Position numbers and translations under genes: made by a program
The notes under the pieces: generated by a model
The model's input: only the letters and a program-made list of their open reading frames with translations
The model's database searches: none
What the model was told of the DNA's origin: nothing
Source: Gammaproteobacteria bacterium
GTDB lineage: Bacteria > Pseudomonadota > Gammaproteobacteria > Arenicellales > Arenicellaceae
NCBI GenBank assembly: GCA_003485905.1
Contig: DNHK01000418.1
Location: forward strand, 11,469 to 28,355
Reading direction: 5' to 3'
Length of the DNA stretch: 16,887 nucleotides
Shown here: positions 8,575 through 16,514 of the stretch, piece by piece
Layout of the letters: each line of letters opens with the position of its first letter
Numbering within the stretch: position 1 is the first letter of the stretch

Positions 8575-9432
8575 ATGAAATGGCGAGCTGGTAGGCGAAG
8601 TAGTAATGTTGAGGATCGCCGTGGTCGTCGGACAACGTCCGGACCGCGAATGGGCAAGATGAGCGGCGGAATGCTAGTGGTTGTCGTTGCTGCAACATTA
8701 TTATTTGGCGGAGACATGGGCGATGTGCTGAGATTGGTGACTTCAAATATGGGGTCTAGTGGCGGGGCTACTCAATCCAGTCCGGTTCAACCTTCTGCCG
8801 CAGATGCAGAGGCTGCAGAATTTGTTTCCGTTGTGCTCGGTGAAACTGAAGCGACTTGGGAGCAGGTTTTCGCGCAGTCCGGCAGTAAATATGAAGCGCC
8901 AACTTTGGTGCTGTACAGTGATGTTACTCAAACTGCCTGTGGCATGGGTCAAGCCGCAGCTGGGCCGTTTTATTGCCCTGGGGATCATCAGGTGTATATT
9001 GATTTGAGCTTCATTCGGGAACTACAGCGGCTTGGAGCTCCAGGTGATTTTGCGTTTGCGTATGTAGTTGCGCATGAGGTTGGCCATCATGTTCAGAATA
9101 TAGTTGGAACTGCCGATCAGGTAAGGGCTGCTCAATCTAGGGCTAGCAAATCGGAAAGTAATCAATTGTCCGTCATGATGGAGCTTCAAGCAGATTGCTA
9201 TGCAGGTGTTTGGGCAAATCACACACAAAGGCGCACACAAATGCTTGAGGATGGTGATATTGATGAAGGCCTAAAGGCGGCAGCTGCAGTTGGGGATGAT
9301 CGATTGCAAAGAATGTCCGGGCGAGCCGTGCATCCGGAATCGTTTACTCATGGGAGCTCGGAGCAGCGCATGCGCTGGTTTAGAAGTGGGCTGGAAAGCG
9401 GGGATATTAAATCCTGCAACACTTTCGGTTGA
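8575..9432 (+). CDS. ypfJ: YpfJ-family neutral zinc metallopeptidase
   Basis: A 285-residue protein of the putative neutral zinc metallopeptidase family (Pfam Zn_peptidase, YpfJ in E. coli). The N-terminus is Arg-rich (MKWRAGRRSSNVEDRRG), as in the family. One membrane segment lies at about 31-46, and the rest should be periplasmic. The zinc motif is HEVGHH (167-172), with Glu168 as catalytic base, and a downstream ELQADCYAGVWA element probably supplies the third ligand. Substrates are not known. AGGAG at 8562-8566 is a good ribosome binding site for ATG 8575. The gene is 60 bases after folE and probably co-transcribed with it, without an obvious shared function. Confidence 0.92.
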   Translation: MKWRAGRRSSNVEDRRGRRTTSGPRMGKMSGGMLVVVVAATLLFGGDMGDVLRLVTSNMGSSGGATQSSPVQPSAADAEAAEFVSVVLGETEATWEQVFAQSGSKYEAPTLVLYSDVTQTACGMGQAAAGPFYCPGDHQVYIDLSFIRELQRLGAPGDFAFAYVVAHEVGHHVQNIVGTADQVRAAQSRASKSESNQLSVMMELQADCYAGVWANHTQRRTQMLEDGDIDEGLKAAAAVGDDRLQRMSGRAVHPESFTHGSSEQRMRWFRSGLESGDIKSCNTFG

Positions 9433-9503
9433 ATGGCAGCTTTATTGGTTAAACCAAACTAGCAAAAAATATTTCACCCATTACGAGCATATCTGAGCAT
9501 GTC

Positions 9504-10274
9504 TCAGTTAAAAACTCGTGCTGTTGTTACTTGTTCGCCTACATACAACGTGAGCACTTCGTCGATTAATTCAACGTAGCTAGCTTGTTCATACCAGTCG
9601 CCTAGTACAATTCGAGTATTGGTCGGAATATTTTCGCCGGCGGTAGTGTTCGAAGCTGGGTATTTGTGAATTTCTGGCCGGTGAGTATGGCCATGGATCA
9701 TTAGCTTTACTGAGTGTTTTTGGAAAGCGTTAGCAACTGCGGATTCAGTCACGTCCATAATTGCTTCAGAATAATCGGGATTTTTGGAATTACTAAGGGA
9801 TCTTGCTTGCATCGCTTGTTCAATTCTTGAATCAATAGATTGATTTAGAAACTGTTCTTGCCATTCTGGTTGGTTAACCATATTACGGAAACTTTGATGC
9901 TCAATATCATCTGTACATAAACTGTCACCGTGTAACAATAATATTTGTTGGTCATTCACGGTTACCAGAAACTCATCATGAAGGTATTCAAAGCCTGCCC
10001 GTGTACAGAATTCCTTTCCTACTAGAAAATCGCGATTTCCCGGCATAAAAAACAAGTTCACACCCGAGTCGGCCAAACGCTTGAATTCATCAATCACGCA
10101 ATGAGCGCCCAATTTTGATGATGCATCATCCCCTATCCAATATTCGAATAGATCACCCAGCACATAAATAGCTTTTGCGGGTTTGGTTTTTTCGCGCATA
10201 AAGTAGATAAAATACTCGGTACTTTTAGGGCGATTTGGGGTTAGATGTAAATCTGAAATGAAAAGCGTCGACAT
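9504..10274 (-). CDS. lpxH: UDP-2,3-diacylglucosamine hydrolase
   Basis: Peripheral inner-membrane metallophosphoesterase that cleaves UDP-2,3-diacylglucosamine to lipid X and UMP, the fourth step of lipid A synthesis. The 256-residue product has all calcineurin-like motifs: SDLHL with Asp8 and His10, GDLFEYWIGDD with Asp41, GNRDF with Asn80 and Arg81, HGDSLC with His115, and HGHTHRP with His194, His196 and His198. These match the di-manganese site of LpxH. It is slightly longer than the usual 240 residues. It faces the upstream gene tail-to-tail and reads away from ilvB; ppiB, a common lpxH neighbour, is not seen. Confidence 0.95.
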   Translation of the reverse strand: MSTLFISDLHLTPNRPKSTEYFIYFMREKTKPAKAIYVLGDLFEYWIGDDASSKLGAHCVIDEFKRLADSGVNLFFMPGNRDFLVGKEFCTRAGFEYLHDEFLVTVNDQQILLLHGDSLCTDDIEHQSFRNMVNQPEWQEQFLNQSIDSRIEQAMQARSLSNSKNPDYSEAIMDVTESAVANAFQKHSVKLMIHGHTHRPEIHKYPASNTTAGENIPTNTRIVLGDWYEQASYVELIDEVLTLYVGEQVTTARVFN

Positions 10275-10386
10275 AAGTCTCTGGCTGAAGGTGCGTGTAC
10301 CAAGATTTGATTACGATTGTCTCGGCAAACCACTAGAAGGTCAAATTGCAGAACTAACCGAAACCACCACTAATTTGGCTGATTAA
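10258..10386 (+). other. Short open frame (42 codons) antisense to the lpxH start
   Basis: ATG 10258 opens a 42-residue frame ending at TAA 10384-10386; GTG 10291 would give 31 residues. The predicted peptide has no membrane segment, is not enriched in Ile, Val or Leu as an ilv leader peptide would be, and resembles nothing I recognise. No Shine-Dalgarno precedes either start. It overlaps the lpxH 5' end on the other strand. Its stop codon lies against the 5' arm of a terminator-like hairpin, the only reason to list it. Chance is a fair explanation. Confidence 0.15.
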
Positions 10387-10416
10387 TACCCAATTTTCTT
10401 TGAAATCGGCTTTTTT
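10377..10416 (+). terminator. Possible weak terminator, ilvB upstream region
   Basis: GGCTGATT (10377-10384) can pair with AATCGGCT (10404-10411) over eight positions with two G-U pairs and a 19-base loop, followed by TTTTT (10412-10416). The long loop and wobble pairs make it weak. It would stop plus-strand transcription entering from the lpxH start region. Confidence 0.35.
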
Positions 10417-10433
10417 GTTGGAGGGCTGGCGTT

Positions 10434-10439
10434 TATAAT
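10434..10439 (+). promoter_or_regulatory. Possible -10 element with GC-rich discriminator, ilv operon
   Basis: A perfect TATAAT is followed by CCGCAGCC, a GC-rich discriminator as in stringently controlled promoters. The -35 is poor (T-rich, around 10411-10417). A start near 10446 would place the transcript only about five bases before the hairpin at 10451. Confidence 0.4.
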
Positions 10440-10450
10440 CCGCAGCCTTG

Positions 10451-10471
10451 CCCCGCGTGCGGGGTTTTTTT
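10451..10471 (+). terminator. Rho-independent terminator or attenuator before ilvB
   Basis: CCCCG (10451-10455) pairs with CGGGG (10460-10464) around loop CGTG, followed by seven T (10465-10471). The orientation is plus, 130 bases before ilvB and with no plus-strand gene of note upstream, so it either ends a short leader or non-coding RNA or attenuates the ilv operon. No leader peptide rich in branched-chain codons is seen upstream. Confidence 0.7.
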
Positions 10472-10573
10472 AATTGAGTAGAGTTTGCAGAGACTAAACG
10501 CGTAGAACGCTATTTATTTTTCCGTTAGTGTATTCGGGCAAAATGAGCAGCAATTGATCGTCTCGCGTTGTTT

Positions 10574-10595
10574 CCCCATTAATCTGGGGCGGGAG
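10574..10595 (+). promoter_or_regulatory. Hairpin abutting the ilvB ribosome binding site
   Basis: CCCCA (10574-10578) pairs with TGGGG (10585-10589) around loop TTAATC, one base before the Shine-Dalgarno GGGAG (10591-10595). GGGAG is seven bases from GTG 10603, which fixes the start. A close ATG (10598) is followed directly by TAG (10601-10603) and overlaps the GTG. The hairpin could affect ribosome access; this is inferred. Confidence 0.45.
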
Positions 10596-10602
10596 AAATG
10601 TA

Positions 10603-12342
10603 GTGCAATTATCAGGCGCTGATATTCTTATCAAAAGCTTGCATGAAACTGGTGTCGAAGTGGTGTTCGGTTATCCTGGTGGTGCGGCATTGCATATTTA
10701 TGATGCGATGTATCGTCAAGATGATGTGAAGCATTATTTAGTCAGGCATGAACAAGGAGCAACCCACGCAGCTGACGGCTATGCCCGGTCAACCGGCAAG
10801 CCTGGTGTGGTGTTGGTGACCTCAGGGCCAGGAGTGACTAATGCAGTCACAGGTATCGCTACTGCGTATATGGACTCGATCCCTATGGTAGTAATTTCTG
10901 CTCAAGTTATGACTCCGCTTATCGGAGGAGATGCTTTTCAAGAAGTGGATGCGGTGGGTGTCACCAGACCAATAGTAAAACATAACTTCTTAATTAAAAA
11001 TGTTGATGATGTCGCAGCGACTATGAAAAAGGCCTTTCATATCGCTACAACAGGTCGGCCAGGTCCCGTTGTTGTCGATGTACCCAAAGATATCACCGCT
11101 CAAGTGACCGAGTACGTTTGGCCCGAAGACGTGGATATTCGCTCCTACCCGAGTACTCCCGATGCAGATGTGAATCAGGTCAAAAAAGCTGTCGATGCAT
11201 TATTAGCATCTCGTAGACCGGTTATTTATAGTGGTGGCGGAGTGCTGCTTTCAGGCGCTGAAGAAGAATTGGTTGAGTTGGTGCGTTTGTTGGGCTATCC
11301 GTGTACCAACACGCTTATGGGGCTAGGTGCTTTCCCTTATGATGACCCTTTATTTATAGGGATGCTGGGAATGCATGGGACCTATGAATCAAACATGGCA
11401 ATGCATGACGCTGACCTCATATTGTCTGTGGGTGCTCGTTTTGATGATCGGATTACTGGCGAGACGAGTACATTTGCGCCCAATGCGACAATCATTCACA
11501 TTGATATTGACCCGGCTCAAATTGCTAAAAATATTCCAACTGAGATACCGGTGGTCGGTGATGCCAAGCAAGTTTTGCAAGCGATGCTTGCCAGATTACG
11601 TAAAGCCAAAGCGAAACCGGATGCGGCTGCGATTAAACAGTGGTGGAAGATAATCGAGGCTTGGCAGGCAAAAAATAGCTATGCCTATGATGATAGTGAT
11701 ATAGAAGTCATTAAGCCTCAATTCGTGGTCCAAAAGTTACATGAGATAACCGGCGGGAATGCTTTTGTAACCTCTGACGTTGGTCAACATCAAATGTTTG
11801 CGGCTCAATTTTATGGGTTTAATAAAACTCGTCGCTGGATAAACTCTGGCGGTCTCGGCACGATGGGGTTTGGCCTGCCATCGGCAATGGGCGTACAAGT
11901 TGCTCATCCTGATGCCGACGTCGCTTGCGTGACGGGTGAAGGCAGTATCGTTATGTGCATTCAAGAATTGTCTACATGTAAACAGTACGATCTTCCGATA
12001 AAGGTTATTAACTTGAATAATCGTTACCTAGGAATGGTGCGGCAGTGGCAAGAGTTCTTCTACGATCGACGATATTCCAATTCGTATATGGACTCTATTC
12101 CAGATTTTGTGAAATTGGCAGAGGCTTACGGTCATGTAGGCATGCAGATTACTAAGCCGTCTGATGTGGAAGGTGCGCTAAAAGAAGCCTTTGCAATGAA
12201 AGATCGCTTGGTATTCATGGACTTTATTACTGATCAAAAAGAAAACGTTTATCCGATGATTGCTGCCGGTAAACCGCACAATGAAATGCACATGCGTCCT
12301 GATTTTGAATCGGGTGGCAAAGCCGGCAACGAGGAGAAATAA
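10603..12342 (+). CDS. ilvB: Acetolactate synthase, large (catalytic) subunit
   Basis: ThDP-dependent enzyme that joins two pyruvates, or pyruvate and 2-oxobutyrate, in the first common step of valine, leucine and isoleucine synthesis. It works with the IlvH-type subunit encoded next. The 579-residue product has GYPGGAALHIYD (23-34), the catalytic RHEQGA with Glu50, and SGPGVTNAVTG. The ThDP-Mg region reads VTGEGSIVMCIQELSTCKQY and then NLNNRYLG. The usual GDG is GEG here, a conservative change that I believe recurs in proteobacterial homologues. The start is GTG with a clear Shine-Dalgarno. It is the first gene of the ilvB-ilvH-ilvC-psd-pssA run; ilvI is an equally fair name. Confidence 0.97.
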   Translation: MQLSGADILIKSLHETGVEVVFGYPGGAALHIYDAMYRQDDVKHYLVRHEQGATHAADGYARSTGKPGVVLVTSGPGVTNAVTGIATAYMDSIPMVVISAQVMTPLIGGDAFQEVDAVGVTRPIVKHNFLIKNVDDVAATMKKAFHIATTGRPGPVVVDVPKDITAQVTEYVWPEDVDIRSYPSTPDADVNQVKKAVDALLASRRPVIYSGGGVLLSGAEEELVELVRLLGYPCTNTLMGLGAFPYDDPLFIGMLGMHGTYESNMAMHDADLILSVGARFDDRITGETSTFAPNATIIHIDIDPAQIAKNIPTEIPVVGDAKQVLQAMLARLRKAKAKPDAAAIKQWWKIIEAWQAKNSYAYDDSDIEVIKPQFVVQKLHEITGGNAFVTSDVGQHQMFAAQFYGFNKTRRWINSGGLGTMGFGLPSAMGVQVAHPDADVACVTGEGSIVMCIQELSTCKQYDLPIKVINLNNRYLGMVRQWQEFFYDRRYSNSYMDSIPDFVKLAEAYGHVGMQITKPSDVEGALKEAFAMKDRLVFMDFITDQKENVYPMIAAGKPHNEMHMRPDFESGGKAGNEEK

Positions 12343-12344
12343 TA

Positions 12345-12836
12345 ATGCGGCATATTATTTCTGTTTTGTTGGAAAATGAGGCGGGAGCACTATCTCGCGT
12401 GGCGGGGTTGTTTTCTGCCCGTGGTTACAATATTGAATCGCTCACAGTGGCGCTGACTAATGAAGCATCGCTTTCTCGTATGACAATTGTTACGCGCGGT
12501 AGTGATAAGGTCGTTGATCAAATAGTCAAACAGCTTAATAAGCTTATCGATGTGGTCAAATTGGTGGATTTAACCGAAGGCTCGCATATTGAGCGTGAAC
12601 TAATGGTAGTCAAGGTGGCGGCTGTGGGGACTCAGCGGGACGAAATCAAGCGTTTGGTGGATATCTTCCGAGGCAGGATATTGGACGTTACAGAAACTAC
12701 TTTTATTGTGGAATTGACAGGCACTAGCGAAAAGCTAGATGCTCTAATTTCCGCTCTGGAGCTGACCAATATTATTGAAGTAGTTCGATCAGGGCCAACT
12801 GGTATCGCACGTGGTTTGAGTTCCCTCACGGTGTGA
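12345..12836 (+). CDS. ilvH: Acetolactate synthase, small (regulatory) subunit
   Basis: Regulatory partner of the large subunit; in studied enzymes it raises activity and confers valine feedback inhibition. The 163-residue length is typical. An N-terminal ACT domain is obvious (HIISVLLENEAGALSRVAGL, about 3-22, then GYNIESLTV), followed by ERELMVVKV (about 84-92) opening the second ACT-like domain. ATG 12345 is two bases after the ilvB stop, and its ribosome binding site AGGAG (12332-12336) lies in the last codons of ilvB, so translation is probably coupled and subunit ratios kept even. Confidence 0.97.
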   Translation: MRHIISVLLENEAGALSRVAGLFSARGYNIESLTVALTNEASLSRMTIVTRGSDKVVDQIVKQLNKLIDVVKLVDLTEGSHIERELMVVKVAAVGTQRDEIKRLVDIFRGRILDVTETTFIVELTGTSEKLDALISALELTNIIEVVRSGPTGIARGLSSLTV

Positions 12837-12859
12837 GATGCTTTTGCCATCTACAACAG

Positions 12860-12887
12860 AATTCGACTCTTTTGGATAGAGTCAATT
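12860..12887 (+). promoter_or_regulatory. Intercistronic hairpin between ilvH and ilvC
   Basis: GACTCT (12865-12870) pairs with AGAGTC (12878-12883) around a seven-base loop. Flanking AATT on both sides extends the stem to ten pairs with a bulged C. No T-run follows, so it is more likely an RNA processing or stability element than a terminator. Confidence 0.45.
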
Positions 12888-12912
12888 AATTATATACAGA
12901 GGAAAATACTAG

Positions 12913-13929
<1,017 letters not shown>

Positions 13930-13961
13930 TTGAGATAGACGGCCGATACTAGTAAATAATC

Positions 13962-14618
13962 ATGTCATCTAAAGTAATTGATGAGCAACCGATAATCGCG
14001 CGCGAGGGTTGGCCGTTTCTCGCGATCTCTGTTTTGGTATCCAGCCTGGCTAGTATCTATGCGCCCGTCTGGGTGGCTTTGGTGTTTTGGGTTCTAAGCG
14101 TGTTTGTTTTGCAGTTCTTTCGTGACCCTGTACGCTCAATTCCACAGGGGGAAGGGCTGATTGTGGCACCGGCTGATGGCCGTGTGATTTGGACGGGTAT
14201 TACGCATGATCCATTTTTAGACCGTAATGCTATAAAAGTTAGTATTTTTATGAATGTGTTTAATGTGCATTCAAATCGAAGCCCAGTTGACGGAGTTGTC
14301 GCGAACATTTGGTATCGAGCAGGATCGTTCTTGAATGCTGATTTAGATAAGGCATCAGAACAGAACGAGCGAAACGCTTTACATCTTCAAACTGCCTCGG
14401 GTGAAGATATCACGTGCGTACAAGTCGCTGGTTTAATTGCGCGTCGAATATTGTGCTACGTGCAAAAAAGGGATTCTGTTGAATCGGGGCAACGTTTCGG
14501 GTTTATCCGTTTCGGCTCTCGAGTGGATGTTTACTTACCGACAACCGCAAAAATAGAAGTTGAACTTGGTAATAAAACGGTAGGTGGTGAATCTATTATC
14601 GCCCAGTTGGCTAGTTAG
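13962..14618 (+). CDS. psd: Phosphatidylserine decarboxylase proenzyme, short type
   Basis: Membrane-associated pyruvoyl enzyme that converts phosphatidylserine to phosphatidylethanolamine. The 218-residue product belongs to the short family. A hydrophobic anchor lies at about 18-50, VAPADGRV at 68-75 and MNVFNVHSNRSPVDG at about 97-111. The self-cleavage motif is FGSRVDVYLP, with the scissile bond expected between Gly185 and Ser186; the Ser becomes the pyruvoyl group. It lies 32 bases after ilvC and before pssA, which makes its substrate. This ilvC-psd-pssA order is shared with many beta- and gammaproteobacteria, although the lipid and amino-acid pathways are unrelated. Confidence 0.95.
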   Translation: MSSKVIDEQPIIAREGWPFLAISVLVSSLASIYAPVWVALVFWVLSVFVLQFFRDPVRSIPQGEGLIVAPADGRVIWTGITHDPFLDRNAIKVSIFMNVFNVHSNRSPVDGVVANIWYRAGSFLNADLDKASEQNERNALHLQTASGEDITCVQVAGLIARRILCYVQKRDSVESGQRFGFIRFGSRVDVYLPTTAKIEVELGNKTVGGESIIAQLAS

Positions 14619-14675
14619 TTATGTGTGATTCAATTTTTAAAAATATAATCCAACAAGCAGTGGGCAGAACCATCA

Positions 14676-15479
14676 TTGGTTTTGCGGGCAGTATCTAAAG
14701 TGGGCGAACCCAAGATTGTAAAAGCCTTACCACAGCGAAAATCTGGTGGGGTTATTTATATATTGCCTAATTTGTTTACCACAGCCAGCCTATTTGCGGG
14801 CTTTTACGCGATAATGAGTTCTCGCTCAGGCCAGTTCGAAGCAGCTTGTATTGCTTTGTTAGCTGCTATGGTTATGGATATGTTGGATGGTCGAATAGCA
14901 CGGATGACCAATACAACTAGTGAGTTTGGGTCCGAGTACGATAGTTTGGCGGACATGGTGTCATTTGGTGTAACTCCAGCGTTGGTATTATACGAATGGG
15001 TACTATTTGAATTTGGCCGCGTAGGTAGTATTGCAGCGTTTTTGTTTTTAGCGTGTGCTGCGTTGCGTTTGGCGCGATTTAATACTCATTCTGGTGAGGA
15101 GAAGCGTTTTTTCTCTGGAATGCCGAGTCCAGCAGCAGCTGCGGTACTAGGGTCAATGGTTTGGGTGGGATACGACAATGAGCTAGGTGGTTTACTTTAT
15201 AATTATGCTGCACTGATTCTTTGTGTCGTAAGTGCCTTGGCAATGGTAAGCAGCGTTAAGTATAGAAGTTTTAAAGACTTTGATTTAAAAGGGCATATGC
15301 CCTTTGTTGCCCTGATAGGTGTGGTGCTAATCGTTGCGCTTATTGCGGTTGATCCTCCGATTTTCTTTTTAGGTTTAGCTATTACCTATCTCGTGAGTGG
15401 TCCATTACTCGATGGGTTTGAATCCTGGAGGGTTTCCAAAGCCGATAAGAGTGCAGGCGATTCATCTGGAGATGCCTGA
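14676..15479 (+). CDS. pssA: CDP-diacylglycerol-serine O-phosphatidyltransferase
   Basis: Integral membrane enzyme that makes phosphatidylserine from CDP-diacylglycerol and serine, the step before Psd. Of about 267 residues, the CDP-alcohol phosphotransferase signature is perfect: Asp68, Asp71-Gly72, Ala75-Arg76, Gly85, Asp89 and Asp93 in the expected spacing. Several membrane segments follow, as in the polytopic family rather than the E. coli soluble type. There is no in-frame ATG near the start, and a stop (14646-14648) lies upstream. TTG 14676 is the longest choice; TTG 14682 or GTG 14700 are possible, and none has a clear Shine-Dalgarno. The first 25 or so residues are therefore uncertain. 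Confidence 0.94.
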   Translation: MVLRAVSKVGEPKIVKALPQRKSGGVIYILPNLFTTASLFAGFYAIMSSRSGQFEAACIALLAAMVMDMLDGRIARMTNTTSEFGSEYDSLADMVSFGVTPALVLYEWVLFEFGRVGSIAAFLFLACAALRLARFNTHSGEEKRFFSGMPSPAAAAVLGSMVWVGYDNELGGLLYNYAALILCVVSALAMVSSVKYRSFKDFDLKGHMPFVALIGVVLIVALIAVDPPIFFLGLAITYLVSGPLLDGFESWRVSKADKSAGDSSGDA

Positions 15480-15554
15480 TCCCTGTTTTAGCCTCAGTAA
15501 CTTTTGTCCTAACTCTTTAATATGAAGCTATTAAATTAGTGTATAAAACTTGAG

Positions 15555-16436
15555 ATGAATATAAGTGGTAGTTTAGTCGCACTAGTAACACCTATGAAGA
15601 ATCAGGGTGAAGTCGATTTTGCTGCCCTCGAAAGCCTTGTCGAATGGCATATTTCGTCCGGTACTTCGGCTATTGTGGCAGTTGGTACGACTGGTGAGTC
15701 TGCGACTTTGTCGAAGGCCGAAAATGTAGAAGTTGTCGCCAAAACAATAGAGTTTACGCAAGGCAGGGTCCCGGTCATAGCGGGCACAGGATCTAACGCT
15801 ACTGCGGAAGCAATCGCGATGACCATAGAGGCCGCGAAGCTTGGGGCCGATGCGAGCCTGCAGGTTGTACCTTATTACAATAAGCCAGAACAGGATGGGA
15901 TGTTCGCGCATTTTAAAGCGATAGCAGACGCCGTTTCGATGCCACATATTTTATATAATGTACCGGGTCGGACAGTTGCAGACATGTCAAACGAAACGGT
16001 ATTACGATTAGCCGAATTAGAAAATATTGTGGGCATTAAGGATGCTACAGGTGATCTGGCTAAGGGCAAACAGCTTTTGGCGCAAGTACCCGACGGTTTT
16101 AGTGTCTACTCTGGTGACGACGAAACGGCTTTGCAATTGATTGCGGCTGGCGCGAAAGGCGATATATCGGTCACGGCAAATGTGGCGCCAGCTATGATGA
16201 GCGAAATGATTGCTGCAGCGCTGCGTGGAGATATGCAAACTGCCGAAGCATACAACCAAAAATTAATGGGCTTGCATTCAGCTTTGTTTGTAGAATCTAG
16301 CCCAGCTCCCACTAAGTGGGCGTTACAGCAAATGGGTAAATTGGAAAATATATTGAGGTTACCGATCATTCCACTTTCACCTCAGGGTGAGGTTGTGGTT
16401 TCAAAAGCTATGCAGCAAGCGAAAATAGTAAGCTAA
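15555..16436 (+). CDS. dapA: 4-Hydroxy-tetrahydrodipicolinate synthase
   Basis: Condenses pyruvate with aspartate semialdehyde, the first committed step to diaminopimelate and lysine. It competes for the substrate that hom uses earlier in the window. The 293-residue length is typical. GTTGESATL (44-52) carries Thr45 and Thr46, YNVPGRT (134-140) carries the catalytic Tyr134 and Arg139, and GIKDATGD (160-167) carries the Schiff-base Lys162. It lies 75 bases after pssA, so it may be read from the ilv run or from its own promoter. The dapA-bamC order that follows is widespread in Gammaproteobacteria. Confidence 0.97.
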   Translation: MNISGSLVALVTPMKNQGEVDFAALESLVEWHISSGTSAIVAVGTTGESATLSKAENVEVVAKTIEFTQGRVPVIAGTGSNATAEAIAMTIEAAKLGADASLQVVPYYNKPEQDGMFAHFKAIADAVSMPHILYNVPGRTVADMSNETVLRLAELENIVGIKDATGDLAKGKQLLAQVPDGFSVYSGDDETALQLIAAGAKGDISVTANVAPAMMSEMIAAALRGDMQTAEAYNQKLMGLHSALFVESSPAPTKWALQQMGKLENILRLPIIPLSPQGEVVVSKAMQQAKIVS

Positions 16437-16514
16437 TTCCGCAGGTGTTTCACGGTGCGTGAGGCAAGTTATTGGCCTTAATTAATCCTAAAATGTAGTC
16501 GCAAGAGGAACTAG

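Noticed and set aside
9445..9507. Bidirectional terminator between ypfJ and lpxH
   Set aside because: TTGGTTAAACCAA (9445-9457) and CTGAG/CTCAG (9493-9507) form small hairpins, but neither is followed by a T-run on either strand.
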